Shown piece after piece: positions 37,009-46,072 of a stretch of 64,000 nucleotides of DNA. Within the stretch, counting starts at the first letter, position 1. Each line of letters starts with the position of its first letter. Source of the stretch: Thiotrichaceae bacterium (GTDB taxonomy: Bacteria > Pseudomonadota > Gammaproteobacteria > Beggiatoales > Beggiatoaceae); assembly GCA_011391085.1 (NCBI GenBank), contig JAABRD010000010.1, forward strand, positions 62,001-126,000. The letters are read 5' to 3'. Under the pieces are notes generated by a model. It was not told the origin of the DNA, did no database searches, and saw nothing but the letters and a program-made list of their open reading frames with translations. A program made the position numbers and the translations under genes.

Positions 37009-38442
37009 ATGTCTTGGGAAGTCGTCATTGGTTTAGAAGTTCACGCCCAGTTAGCCACTAACAGCAAAATTTTTTCTGGTGCTTCAACTGCCTACGGGGC
37101 ATCGCCGAATACTCAGGCATGTGCCGTGGATTTAGGCTTGCCTGGCGTGTTGCCCGTGTTAAATGAAGCGGTCGTACAAATGGCCTGTAAGTTTGGGTTG
37201 GCCGTTGGGGCAACCGTGGCCCCGCGGTCGGTGTTTGCCCGGAAAAATTATTTTTATCCGGACTTGCCCAAAGGGTATCAAATCAGTCAATATGAGTTGC
37301 CCATTGTCAAACAGGGTACCTTGAAAATTGAGATGGATGGTCAAGAGAAGGTCATTGGCATCACTCGTGCCCATTTGGAGGAGGATGCGGGGAAGTCGTT
37401 GCATGAAGATTTCCAAGGATTAACAGGGATTGATTTGAACCGGGCCGGAACTCCGTTGTTGGAAATTGTGTCTGAACCCGATATGCGTTCTGCCAAAGAA
37501 GCCATTGTTTACATGAAAAAACTCCATTCGCTAGTTCGGTATTTGGAAATTTGCGATGGCAACATGCAAGAAGGCTCCTTCCGCTGTGATGCCAATGTGT
37601 CCGTGCGACAGGTGGGACAAAAGGAATTTGGCACCCGCGCCGAGTTGAAAAATCTCAACTCGTTTCGATTTGTGGAACGGGCTATCAACTATGAGATTGA
37701 ACGGCAAATTGACTTGCTGGAAAGAGGTGGTCAGGTGGTGCAGGAAACACGTTTGTATGATGCGGATAAGAACGAGACTCGTCCTATGCGGTCCAAGGAG
37801 GAGGCGCATGATTATCGCTATTTTCCTGACCCTGATTTGTTGCCGTTGATAATCGAACCGGCCTTTTTAGAACAGGTGCAAAAGACATTACCAGAGTTGC
37901 CCGATGCTAAGAAGCAACGGTTTATGCAGCAATATGGGTTATCCGGGTATGATGCCGGCGTGTTAACCAGCACTCGTGAGTTGGCTGATTATTTTGAGGA
38001 GACGGTCAAAGAGTCCAGCAGTGATGCGAAGTTATGTGCTAACTGGGTGATGGTAGAATTGGCGGGCTTGTTGAACAAGCATAATTTGGAAATCCCCGCG
38101 TCTCCCGTTACTGCCAAACAAATGGGAGGCATGTTGCGTCGTATCACTGATAATACCATTTCAGGGAAACTTGCTAAAGACGTATTTGAGGCAATGTGGA
38201 ATGGTGAAGGGGATGCAGACACCATTATTGAGAAACGTGGTCTCAAACAAGTGACGGATACGGGGGCCATTGAGAAGGTCATTGATGAAGTGATGGTCAA
38301 CAATCCTAAGCAACTGGCCGATTATCGGTCAGGTAAGGAGAAACTCTTTGGTTTCTTTGTGGGACAAGTGATGAAAGTGTCAGGCGGAAAGGCGAATCCT
38401 GGGCAGGTGAATGAGTTATTGAAGAAGAAGTTGGGGGGATAA
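37009..38442 (+). CDS. gatB: Aspartyl/glutamyl-tRNA amidotransferase subunit B
   Basis: A 477-residue, full-length GatB. It phosphorylates and amidates mischarged Glu-tRNA(Gln) or Asp-tRNA(Asn) with GatA and GatC. Typical phrases are [15 protein letters not shown] at the N-terminus, [47 protein letters not shown], and the helical YqeY-like tail from ~300 on, ending [18 protein letters not shown]. gatA and gatC are not adjacent, unlike the usual gatCAB order. A hairpin of the GGAGTCCCAAAACAGG type (38481-38508) follows and may terminate it. The start follows AAGAGG about 13 bases upstream. Confidence 0.96.
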   Translation: MSWEVVIGLEVHAQLATNSKIFSGASTAYGASPNTQACAVDLGLPGVLPVLNEAVVQMACKFGLAVGATVAPRSVFARKNYFYPDLPKGYQISQYELPIVKQGTLKIEMDGQEKVIGITRAHLEEDAGKSLHEDFQGLTGIDLNRAGTPLLEIVSEPDMRSAKEAIVYMKKLHSLVRYLEICDGNMQEGSFRCDANVSVRQVGQKEFGTRAELKNLNSFRFVERAINYEIERQIDLLERGGQVVQETRLYDADKNETRPMRSKEEAHDYRYFPDPDLLPLIIEPAFLEQVQKTLPELPDAKKQRFMQQYGLSGYDAGVLTSTRELADYFEETVKESSSDAKLCANWVMVELAGLLNKHNLEIPASPVTAKQMGGMLRRITDNTISGKLAKDVFEAMWNGEGDADTIIEKRGLKQVTDTGAIEKVIDEVMVNNPKQLADYRSGKEKLFGFFVGQVMKVSGGKANPGQVNELLKKKLGG

Positions 38443-38480
38443 AGCCACCGGACGAAGTGGTGTGAAGTCCCCAAATCGTT

Positions 38481-38508
38481 GGAGTCCCAAAACAGGTTTT
38501 GGGACTCC
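38481..38508. terminator. GGAGTCCCAAAACAGG hairpin after gatB
   Basis: Perfect arms GGAGTCCCAAAAC and GTTTTGGGACTCC with almost no loop, 39 bases after the stop. It belongs to the dispersed GGAGTCCAAAAC family, so terminator function is inferred from place only. Confidence 0.45.
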
Positions 38509-38545
38509 GTCTCTAAAACGAGTTCTAATATAATGACTCATATTA

Positions 38546-38660
38546 TATAGTAATATTCATTCTCATTTGTACCCCCCTAACCCCCCGTACACGGGGGGAA
38601 TGACTCCCCTCGCGTGCGGGGGGGTTGGGGGGGCTACAAGAGTAGAGGAATATCACTATA
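38546..38660. mobile_element. TATAGT-family MITE with C/G-tract core
   Basis: Ends TATAGTAATATTCATTCTCA and GAGGAATATCACTATA; core CCCCCCTAACCCCCCGTACA and its complement. The core CCCCCCGTACACGGGGGG also occurs, with different ends, in the element at 51789. Confidence 0.75.
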
Positions 38661-38681
38661 TCGCCCATCTTTAAACCCCTC

Positions 38682-38710
38682 TTGACAACAAACCATAGAC
38701 CGCCGATAAT
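38682..38710 (+). promoter_or_regulatory. Sigma-70-like promoter for the Uma2-like gene
   Basis: TTGACA (38682-38687), 17-base spacer, GATAAT (38705-38710), with GAGAG upstream of the ATG at 38749. Confidence 0.6.
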
Positions 38711-38748
38711 CTACTCAATTAATTCTCAACCGACTTTAGAGAGTGACT

Positions 38749-39699
38749 ATGAATCAAGCCCAATTAGCTGTTTTCAAAAAGAAACCTGTTATTCTTTGGG
38801 AACCACTTCCACCAGACTTTGTATTACCAGATGATCCTGTGGACAATATCGACCAAACTCCTTTAGCGACTGCTTTATCTGAAGCCTTGGCGGTAGCTGG
38901 TATGAAAACCCCTAACCAATTATACACAACCAATTTTGGCGTGTGCATGAAAGTGGCTGGGCGCGTGGCTATCAAAGCACCTGATTGGATGTATGTGCCC
39001 TCAGTCTTTCCGATTCCAGAAGGAAAAGTCCGGCGCAGTTACACACCCTATCGGGAAGGCCATTTACCAGAAATAGTCATGGAATTTTTATCCGATAATG
39101 ACGGTCGTGAATACGACGATAGCCCTCGGCCTCCGTATGGCAAATGGTATTTCTATGAACAATTGTTACAAGTGCCCTGGTATGTCATTTTTGACCCTGA
39201 GGCAAGTAGGTTGGAGGTTTATCAGTTGAAGGCTGGTCAGTATGAATTGCAACCGCCTGATAAACATGGACGGGTGTGGATTTCGTCCCTTAATTTATTT
39301 TTAGGTATCTGGCGTGGTATTAAACCAGAGGAACCACAAACCACTGGTTGGTTGCGCTGGTGGAACCCCGCAGGTCATTTATTGCTGTGGCGTGAGGAAC
39401 AGCAACAACGAGAACGGCAACAAGCCGATATTCATGCGCAACGATTGCAACGAGATAAGGAACAGGCGCAACGACAGTTGGAATGGGAACGTCAAGAAAA
39501 AGAACGAGAACGTTTGGAAAAAGAATGGGAACATTTGGAAAAAGAACTTGCACAACAGCAGTTAGAACGGGAACGTCAGGAAAAAGAACAGGCCCAACAA
39601 ATGAAGGCGTTGGCCGAACAAAAATTGGCGCACCTGTTAGCCCAGTTACAAGCACAGGGAATTGATGTTTCTGGGATGACGGATACTCACTACCCGTAA
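38749..39699 (+). CDS. Uma2-family (DUF820) restriction-fold endonuclease
   Basis: About 316 residues from ATG 38749 (a GTG two codons earlier is possible). Residues ~60-200 have the Uma2/DUF820 PD-(D/E)xK fold: AIKAPDWMYVPS (Asp), LPEIVMEFLS (Glu), then YFYEQLLQVPWYVIFDP. Residues ~215-300 are a Gln/Glu/Arg-rich coiled coil built on RERLEKEWEHLEKE repeats. The family is abundant in cyanobacteria and filamentous bacteria, usually of unknown biological role. Preceded by a good promoter and flanked by mobile elements, so it may be mobile cargo (inference). Confidence 0.85.
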   Translation: MNQAQLAVFKKKPVILWEPLPPDFVLPDDPVDNIDQTPLATALSEALAVAGMKTPNQLYTTNFGVCMKVAGRVAIKAPDWMYVPSVFPIPEGKVRRSYTPYREGHLPEIVMEFLSDNDGREYDDSPRPPYGKWYFYEQLLQVPWYVIFDPEASRLEVYQLKAGQYELQPPDKHGRVWISSLNLFLGIWRGIKPEEPQTTGWLRWWNPAGHLLLWREEQQQRERQQADIHAQRLQRDKEQAQRQLEWERQEKERERLEKEWEHLEKELAQQQLERERQEKEQAQQMKALAEQKLAHLLAQLQAQGIDVSGMTDTHYP

Positions 39700-39702
39700 C
39701 CA

Positions 39703-39840
39703 TATAGTAATATTCCTCCATGTTTGTACCACACCTCCTCCAGTGATAGAAGGTAGGGTGGATTAAGCGAAGCGTATCCACCAAAACCGATAACAACAGT
39801 GGTGGATACGCTTCGCTTAATCCACCCTACGAAAGGGACT
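39703..39840. repeat. Left half of a TATAGT element followed by a GTAGGGTGG hairpin
   Basis: TATAGTAATATTCCTCC opens at 39703 with no right end, and the GTAGGGTGGATTAAGCG hairpin (39753-39830) follows 50 bp later, ending GCTTAATCCACCCTAC. The hairpin may have replaced or inserted into the missing part. Confidence 0.7.
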
Positions 39841-39887
39841 ACACTTTGGACTCCTGGATTTAATCTCATTTTCTATCAAAACCTCAA

Positions 39888-40892
39888 ATGACCTTTTATA
39901 CTTCTTCCCCTAACAGTCCACCAGAGAATCCACCTGCCACAGGAATTTTATTAGTCAATTTAGGTACGCCGGATGCACCTACCCCGGCCGCGTTACGACG
40001 TTACTTGGGCGAATTTTTGGCAGACCCTAGAGTCACAGAAATGCCACGGTGGTTATGGTGGCTGGTTTTACACGGGATTATCTTACGGGTCCGGCCCCGC
40101 CCGGCTTCTAAAAAATACCAAAAAATTTGGACCCCCGCAGGGTCGCCTTTACTTCAAATCAGTCGTACCCAAACTGCTGCACTGCAACAGGCCCTGGCGG
40201 TTAACTCCATTCCTGTCGCGTTGGGAATGCGTTATGGGAATCCTTCCATTGCCGCTGGTTTAGAAGAGTTGCGGCAGGCCCACGTTCGGAAAATTGTGAT
40301 ATTACCTTTATATCCTCAATACTCGTCGGCTACCACCGGTGCCACTTTTGATGCAGTCAGTGACGTGCTAAAACGGTGGCGGTGGATTCCTGACATTCGT
40401 TTTATTTCCGATTATCATGACCACCCTGCTTATATTCAGGCATTGGTGACGCATATTCAAAATAACTGGTCACAGCATGGCAAACCGGATAAACTGCTGT
40501 TTTCCTTTCATGGAGTTCCCACTCGGTTTGTCAAAGCTGGCGATCCTTATTTTTCTCATTGCCAAACCACGGCCAATTTGGTTGCCCAAGCACTGGGGTT
40601 GGACCAGGACCATTGGCAACTGGTATTTCAGTCGCGATTTGGACGCGAGGAATGGTTGCAACCTTATACAGACCACACTTTGGCGGAATTAGGTCGCGCC
40701 GGTGTGCGACGAGTGGATGTCATCTGTCCAGGCTTTGCGGCAGATTGTTTGGAAACGTTAGAAGAAATTGACCAAGAGAATCGCCAAATTTTTCTACAAG
40801 CCGGTGGGAAAGAATTTCACTATATTCCTGCTTTAAACGAGAATGTGGAACATATTCAAGCATGGTTAGAGGTGATTAACGCGAATGGATAA
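39888..40892 (+). CDS. hemH: Ferrochelatase
   Basis: A 334-residue enzyme inserting Fe2+ into protoporphyrin IX in the last step of heme synthesis. It opens with ILLVNLGTPDAPTPAALRRY, includes YPQYSSATTGATFD, the metal-site LFSFHGVPTR (His about 206), and the acidic CLETLEEIDQENR (Glu pair near residue 290). Full length. It overlaps the start of the next gene (hybrid kinase) by 8 bases, so the kinase is probably translated in coupling with it, an unusual pairing of heme synthesis and sensing. Confidence 0.95.
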   Translation: MTFYTSSPNSPPENPPATGILLVNLGTPDAPTPAALRRYLGEFLADPRVTEMPRWLWWLVLHGIILRVRPRPASKKYQKIWTPAGSPLLQISRTQTAALQQALAVNSIPVALGMRYGNPSIAAGLEELRQAHVRKIVILPLYPQYSSATTGATFDAVSDVLKRWRWIPDIRFISDYHDHPAYIQALVTHIQNNWSQHGKPDKLLFSFHGVPTRFVKAGDPYFSHCQTTANLVAQALGLDQDHWQLVFQSRFGREEWLQPYTDHTLAELGRAGVRRVDVICPGFAADCLETLEEIDQENRQIFLQAGGKEFHYIPALNENVEHIQAWLEVINANG

Positions 40893-43800
40893 TAAAGGCA
40901 AGAATACCAACAGTTTTGAGACCAGGATTCTTGAGAAACTGAGTTTCTTGAAGAAACTCAGTTTCTGCGGTAACCAAGAAAGTGATTGGCACACCCACGA
41001 AATGCTTTCTCAATCTATCCTAGCCACTCTGCAAGAAGGTATCATTTTGCAATATGCCGATGGACAGATAGGCTTTTGTAATGCCTCTGGGAAAACCTTG
41101 TTAGGTCTGTCCACCGACTGCGAATTGACGCAGGTGAAGGAAACTTGGCGAACCATTTATGAAGAAGGTTTGCTTTCCGCCGTGGAAGAACATCCGGCCC
41201 TGTTCACGTTACGCACCGGGCAACCGCGTACTCAAGTCGTAGCGGGCTTGCGCAAACTAGATGGGGGGTTGGTGTGGTTGTCTCTCAACTTTCAACCACT
41301 GTGGCAGGCGGAGGAGAAGTTGCCGAATGCGGTGGTATGTACCTTCTCGGATATTACTGAACGTAAGCATACGGAGGAGACGTTACAACAAAGTGAGAGG
41401 CGGTATCGGGCGATTTTTAATAATGCTACTGTGGCGATTACACTGATGAATCCAGAAGGACGTTATATTCAGTTTAACACCACTTGGTTAGAAATGTTAG
41501 GTTACAGTGCCCTGGAAATGCGTTATAAGAAAAATACCGACTTGTGCCCGCCTGACGATGTGCAAGCCACTGAATTACTGATGCAAGATATTAAAAGGGG
41601 AGAGATTGACCATTATCGCATTGAACAACGTTTAATTCATAAAAATGGGTCATTATTATGGGGAGACTTATCCGCTGCCGCCATTCGCAATCGACATGGC
41701 GAATTGGATGCTTTGATTGGCATCGTGGTGGATATTTCGCAACGCAAACAGATCGAAGAGGAACGCGATCGCTTGTTCAACTTATCCGTGGATATGCAAT
41801 GCGTCGCCAGTTTTGACGGATTTTTTAAACAACTAAATGAAGCCTGGGAACGCACTCTCGGTTGGCATCATGTCCAACTGCTGGCCAAACCTTTTCTGGC
41901 CTTGGTACACCATGACGACTTGCTGATCACTCATACCGCGTTTTTTGAAGATTTACTGCGTGGTAAAGCGGTGTTAGGTTTTGAAAATCGTTATCGTTGT
42001 TCAGACAACCGCTATCGTTGGATGTCCTGGAATGCCTACCCATTGGTGGAACAAAAAAGTTTTTATGCGATTGTCCGTGACATCACCGAACGTAAGCAAG
42101 CGGAAGAGGCTTTAAAACTCAGTGAACGTCGGTATCGGGCCATTGTTCAAGATCAGACGGAACTGATTTGTCGGTATTTACCGGATGGCCGGTTAAGTTT
42201 CGTCAATGAGGCGTATGGTCGTTATTTTGGCAAGACTGAAAAAGAGTTGATAGGACTTCGTTTTTTGCCATTGATTTTTGCCGAAGATTGGGAAGCGCAT
42301 AAGGCCGTCATCAGTCAGTTAGAACCTCAGAAGCCTGTGACAGAAGTAGAACATCGCGTGGTGTTACCCAATGGGGAAGTGCGTTGGCAACATTGGATAG
42401 AACGGGCCATGTTTGATGAACAAGGTCAATTATTAGAATATCAAGCGGTGGGACGAGATGTGACGGAACGGAAGCGGGCCGAAGAGGAGTTGTTGCGGGC
42501 GAAAGAAGCTGCGGAGGCGGCCACGCGAACAAAGAGTGAATTTTTGGCCAATATGAGTCATGAAATTCGCACGCCCATGAATGGCATTGTGGGTATGACC
42601 GAATTGTTGCTAAATACGCAATTATCTGATAAACAACGAGAATATGCTGAAATTATTTGGCAATCGTCAGATGCGTTACAAACGCTTATCAATGATATTT
42701 TGGACTTTTCTAAAATTGAAGCAGGGAAGTTGACTTTGGAACCCATGGCGTTTAATTTAGAAAGTGCCGTGTTGGAAATTGCCCGCTTGTTATCTATCAC
42801 GGCGGAATCAAAAGGGTTTGAACTGATTGTGCATTATTCACCGCAAACGCCTCGTCACCTCGTGGGAGATGCGGGGAGAATTAGACAAATTTTGATTAAT
42901 TTGATGGGTAACGCGATTAAATTTACTCAGCAAGGCTATGTCTTAATTGAAGTGACCTGTATCGAAACGGTCAATGATATAGCGCGTCTTCAGTTTCGTA
43001 TCGAAGACACTGGCATTGGAATTGCCAGTGATAAACTGGACACGATTTTTGACAAATTCACGCAGGCAGATTCCTCCATTACTCGTCAATTTGGTGGGAC
43101 CGGATTAGGACTGGCCATTAGTTCTCAACTGGTGAGAATGATGGGAGGTAACATTGAAGTGCGTAGCGAATTGAGTAAGGGTTCCACATTTACAGTGACA
43201 TTGGCTTTGCCACAAGCCTCAACACCTGCCCAGGAAGTGGAATCGTGGTCTTTACCAAACGTACCGGCCTCCCCTTTGCAACGTCGACTTTTGTTATATT
43301 CAGGGAATCCCAATAGATGGGTGGACCGTCATGACGAGGTCGCAAATGATGGCCTAGAGAGGCATTTGAAATATCAAAAACAGTTTAACGTGCCCGTGTT
43401 ATTGGTGGAAGACAATGATATTAGCCGGCTGGTAGCCGTCAACATGCTAGAACAATTTGGTTGCCAAATCACCCAAGCACACAATGGTAAGGAGGCCCTC
43501 GACTTGTGGCAAACGCAACGCTATGCTATCATTTTTATGGATGTGCAAATGCCCGAAATGGATGGTTTTGAGGCGACTCGTCAGATTCGTACACGGGAGG
43601 GAACACAATCTCATACGACTATTATCGCCATGACTGCCAATGCCATGCGCGGCGATGCAGAGTATTGTTTGGCAAAAGGAATGGATGGTTATTTGGCCAA
43701 ACCTATTCGTTTGGAACGGTTGTTTGAAATCTTAGAAAAATATTCTACTTCCTCTGACCTGGAAAATGGAGAATGGAAAATGGAAAATGGAAAGGGGGAT

Positions 43801-44703
43801 ATGGAAAAACGTGCTAAATTGTCTAGTCAGACCACTTTCTCGCCTCCTCCTCAAGAAATGACTAGAAAAATTTTGTTAGTAGAAGACAACGCCGTCAACC
43901 GTCTGGTCGTCCTCAACATGCTGAAAATGTTGAACTGTACGATAGACATGGCAGAACATGGCAAAGAGGCCGTAGAAAAGTGTCTGAAAACCCGTTATGA
44001 CCTCATTTTGATGGACATTCAAATGCCCGTGATGGATGGTGTAGAAGCGACTAAGCTGATCCTTCAAGGAGACGGCTATAATAATCAAACGCCAATCGTG
44101 GCGGTGACGGCAAATAGTCAGCCGGTTCAGGTGAAACGTTATCTGGCCGCTGGAATGAAAGAATGTTTGGGAAAGCCTTTGACGGTGGAACGGTTGCGGG
44201 CGATGGTGGAGAAATATGTAGAGATTCCTACTTATTCTTCTCCTGTAGAAGCTGAACAGAAACTAAGTGTCTCAAAGAAACTTAGTTTCTCTGCGTCAGC
44301 AGAAGAACAGGTTGCCCCAGTTCCAGAGGAGAGTGTCAATCCACCGTTGACACAGTTACCCGTATTTGACACGGACCAGGCCCGACGAATCTCTCTGGGA
44401 AATATTCGTATTTTGAGGAAAGTTATTGATAAATTTGTTCAAGACACACCGCTTCTGTTAAATAAATTGGAAGAGGCGTTACGAATTGGGGAGAAAGAAA
44501 ATGTGGAACGTTTCGCCCATTCTCTCAAGGGCAGTGCGCGTAGTGTGGGTGCTTCGCGGTTAGGTGAGGTCGCTTATCATACCGAAACTATGGCAAAACA
44601 GGGAAATTTAGTGCAAGTGGAAAATTTTTTGGCCACTTTGAAGGAAGAGTTTGCGCAGTTACAGACATTATGGGAAGGTACAGATTGGGAGAGGTTGTTG
44701 TAA
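40885..44703 (+). CDS. Hybrid histidine kinase: PAS x4, HisKA, HATPase, REC x2, HPt
   Basis: A 1272-residue sensor. Four PAS/PAC units run over ~45-545 (PAC ends FSDITERKHTEE, VVDISQRKQIEE, VRDITERKQAEE and GRDVTERKRAEE). HisKA has MSHEIRTPMNG (His about 562); HATPase has the N box QILINLMGNAIKF, DTGIGI and GGTGLGLAIS. REC1 (~838-955) has VEDN, FMDVQMPEMDG and LAKP; REC2 (~994-1110) has VEDN, LMDIQMPVMDG and LGKP. The HPt domain near the C-terminus has RFAHSLKGSARSVGA. No membrane segment, so it is cytoplasmic and could sense redox, O2 or ligand via PAS. Three linkers are encoded by dispersed repeats: the N-terminal EKLSFLKKLSF, GEWKMENGKGD between REC1 and REC2, and KLSVSKKLSF before HPt. 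Confidence 0.95.
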   Translation: MDNKGKNTNSFETRILEKLSFLKKLSFCGNQESDWHTHEMLSQSILATLQEGIILQYADGQIGFCNASGKTLLGLSTDCELTQVKETWRTIYEEGLLSAVEEHPALFTLRTGQPRTQVVAGLRKLDGGLVWLSLNFQPLWQAEEKLPNAVVCTFSDITERKHTEETLQQSERRYRAIFNNATVAITLMNPEGRYIQFNTTWLEMLGYSALEMRYKKNTDLCPPDDVQATELLMQDIKRGEIDHYRIEQRLIHKNGSLLWGDLSAAAIRNRHGELDALIGIVVDISQRKQIEEERDRLFNLSVDMQCVASFDGFFKQLNEAWERTLGWHHVQLLAKPFLALVHHDDLLITHTAFFEDLLRGKAVLGFENRYRCSDNRYRWMSWNAYPLVEQKSFYAIVRDITERKQAEEALKLSERRYRAIVQDQTELICRYLPDGRLSFVNEAYGRYFGKTEKELIGLRFLPLIFAEDWEAHKAVISQLEPQKPVTEVEHRVVLPNGEVRWQHWIERAMFDEQGQLLEYQAVGRDVTERKRAEEELLRAKEAAEAATRTKSEFLANMSHEIRTPMNGIVGMTELLLNTQLSDKQREYAEIIWQSSDALQTLINDILDFSKIEAGKLTLEPMAFNLESAVLEIARLLSITAESKGFELIVHYSPQTPRHLVGDAGRIRQILINLMGNAIKFTQQGYVLIEVTCIETVNDIARLQFRIEDTGIGIASDKLDTIFDKFTQADSSITRQFGGTGLGLAISSQLVRMMGGNIEVRSELSKGSTFTVTLALPQASTPAQEVESWSLPNVPASPLQRRLLLYSGNPNRWVDRHDEVANDGLERHLKYQKQFNVPVLLVEDNDISRLVAVNMLEQFGCQITQAHNGKEALDLWQTQRYAIIFMDVQMPEMDGFEATRQIRTREGTQSHTTIIAMTANAMRGDAEYCLAKGMDGYLAKPIRLERLFEILEKYSTSSDLENGEWKMENGKGDMEKRAKLSSQTTFSPPPQEMTRKILLVEDNAVNRLVVLNMLKMLNCTIDMAEHGKEAVEKCLKTRYDLILMDIQMPVMDGVEATKLILQGDGYNNQTPIVAVTANSQPVQVKRYLAAGMKECLGKPLTVERLRAMVEKYVEIPTYSSPVEAEQKLSVSKKLSFSASAEEQVAPVPEESVNPPLTQLPVFDTDQARRISLGNIRILRKVIDKFVQDTPLLLNKLEEALRIGEKENVERFAHSLKGSARSVGASRLGEVAYHTETMAKQGNLVQVENFLATLKEEFAQLQTLWEGTDWERLL

Positions 44704-44708
44704 GAGAT

Positions 44709-44872
44709 GGTAGTGATGCAATCTGGGTGAAATATCGAGAGGTTTCTCTTTGTCTTGAACTGTGATTTATATGATTAAATGAGGGCTATGAAAGGAGGCT
44801 TGACGAATCAGAGTCCATCTGAAAATCATTCTAATCAGAGTTCAGACAGAGAACCCACATTGCCTCACTACC
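44709..44872. mobile_element. 164-bp GGTAGTGATGCAA MITE with 8-bp target duplication
   Basis: Terminal inverted repeats GGTAGTGATGCAATCTGGGT and its near complement. Exact direct repeats TAAGAGAT flank it (44701-44708 and 44873-44880); the left copy includes the stop codon of the hybrid kinase. The interior matches the copy in the HEPN gene over most of its length. No transposase. Confidence 0.9.
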
Positions 44873-44879
44873 TAAGAGA

Positions 44880-45155
44880 TAATGGAGAATGGATACCGGA
44901 TTAGAGGCTTTAGCCGGTGACATGCCCCCTTCACCAGCGGAAGCCTCAATGCCATTAAGTTAAGGAAAACACTAATGGAGTGGAGGCTTTAGCCGGCTGG
45001 CAGTGGGCGCCTCCCACTCTTGAGGGGTGGGGTGATGGCTACGGCCGGCCGGCTAAAGCCTCCACTCCACCAATGTTTTCCTTAAATTAAGTTGTAGCTA
45101 AAGCTTCTCGTTCACCCTGACCTTATTCATTATTCATTAATTCTTACGACTCAAT
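44880..45155. repeat. GGATTAGAGGC and GGAGTGGAGGC palindromes
   Basis: Two palindromes of the GGACTAGAGGC family (about 44899-44947 and 44980-45072), the second with long GGCCGGCCGGC arms, and the AATGCCATTAAGTTAAGGAA motif. An ATTATTCATTATTCATTAA run precedes the lipoprotein gene. No gene. Confidence 0.75.
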
Positions 45156-45626
45156 ATGTTTAACTTTCCCCATTCTCAACTATTTGTGATCTTTTGCATC
45201 GTAATTTTCTGGCTAACGGCTTGTTCTTCGGGGAGTCAGCAAACGGTGTCTTCGCCACCTGTGGAAAATGTTCCGCCACCACCGCCTCCCAAACCTGCTA
45301 GACCTAGCAATGAGGCCAAGGTGAAACGTATCCTCATTCGTGCTTTGGAAGCTTTTCCCGTGCAAGTCAATGTGATAGTGACAGGAGATTTGCCAGATGG
45401 TTGCACCACCCTTGACCAGTTCCTTCAAGACCGGCTGGGGGATACGTTTATTCTTCAGATTCTTATAAAGCGTGCCACTAATCAGGCGTGTTCCCAAGTG
45501 GTGCAACCTTTTGTGCAGGTGATTCCTTTAGACTTGGATGGTTTGAAAGCGGGTGTTTATACGGTTAAGGTCAATGATGTCACAGAGACGTTTGAGTTGG
45601 GATTGGATAATACGAAACGACATTAA
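45156..45626 (+). CDS. Lipoprotein of unknown function
   Basis: 156 residues with a lipoprotein signal peptide and lipobox LTAC (Cys about 23), then a Pro-rich linker (VENVPPPPPPKPARPS) and a ~100-residue globular part (PVQVNVIVTGDLPDGCTTLD, FVQVIPLDLDGLKAGVYTVK). The tail looks beta-rich with two more cysteines that may pair. Inferred to be anchored to the outer membrane. No family recognised. Repeats lie on both sides. Confidence 0.8.
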   Translation: MFNFPHSQLFVIFCIVIFWLTACSSGSQQTVSSPPVENVPPPPPPKPARPSNEAKVKRILIRALEAFPVQVNVIVTGDLPDGCTTLDQFLQDRLGDTFILQILIKRATNQACSQVVQPFVQVIPLDLDGLKAGVYTVKVNDVTETFELGLDNTKRH

Positions 45627-45713
45627 GTCAGTTTTGCGAGGAAACTTTCCCAGGAGGAAAAAGCGTAGCTTTGGATTCCTGGGAAAGGTTTTGGACTCCT
45701 GGGAAAGGTTTTC

Positions 45714-46058
45714 TTATTCCCATTCCAATCCCAAAGTGGGCATCAGACGTTGTAAATTCTTCAAAGATTTGCCTTGCCAGGGAATATTGTGAGAACCTTT
45801 AACAACGATTTGCATGTTCTTGCGTTGACGCACTTTGATAATAAATTTTGACAACACATTGATGCCGGAACTGTTGAGAAACGAAAGACGGCGCAAGTCG
45901 AAAGTAATCAAAGCAGGGTCTTGGCCGGCAACTTGTTCAAACAGTTGCACAATGGGGTTATAATCTTCCATCCCATTCAAGCGTAAAGAACCTTCGCAAT
46001 TAATTGTCGTTGTTTGGTTGTTGTAACTGATGGTATATTCTTCGGTTTTAATTTCCAA
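45714..46058 (-). CDS. STAS-domain regulator (anti-sigma antagonist-like)
   Basis: About 114 residues. The STAS fold is shown by INCEGSLRL, ITFDLRRLSFLNSSGINVLS (the Ser region that is phosphorylated in SpoIIAA-like proteins) and a basic helix KVRQRKN. I start at the TTG at 46058 (AGAGGA eight bases upstream), because the in-frame ATG at 46145 lies inside the neighbouring gene and would add a 29-residue extension without homology. It is the partner of the ATPase-like gene 14 bases upstream, as in slr1658/slr1659-like pairs or partner-switching modules (family link tentative). Confidence 0.75.
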   Translation of the reverse strand: MEIKTEEYTISYNNQTTTINCEGSLRLNGMEDYNPIVQLFEQVAGQDPALITFDLRRLSFLNSSGINVLSKFIIKVRQRKNMQIVVKGSHNIPWQGKSLKNLQRLMPTLGLEWE

Positions 46059-46072
46059 GGTAAGATTCCTCT

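Noticed and set aside
38565-38645. G-quadruplex or replication origin in the C/G-tract core
   Set aside because: The tracts belong to a repeated MITE with inverted ends; no DnaA boxes or origin genes nearby.
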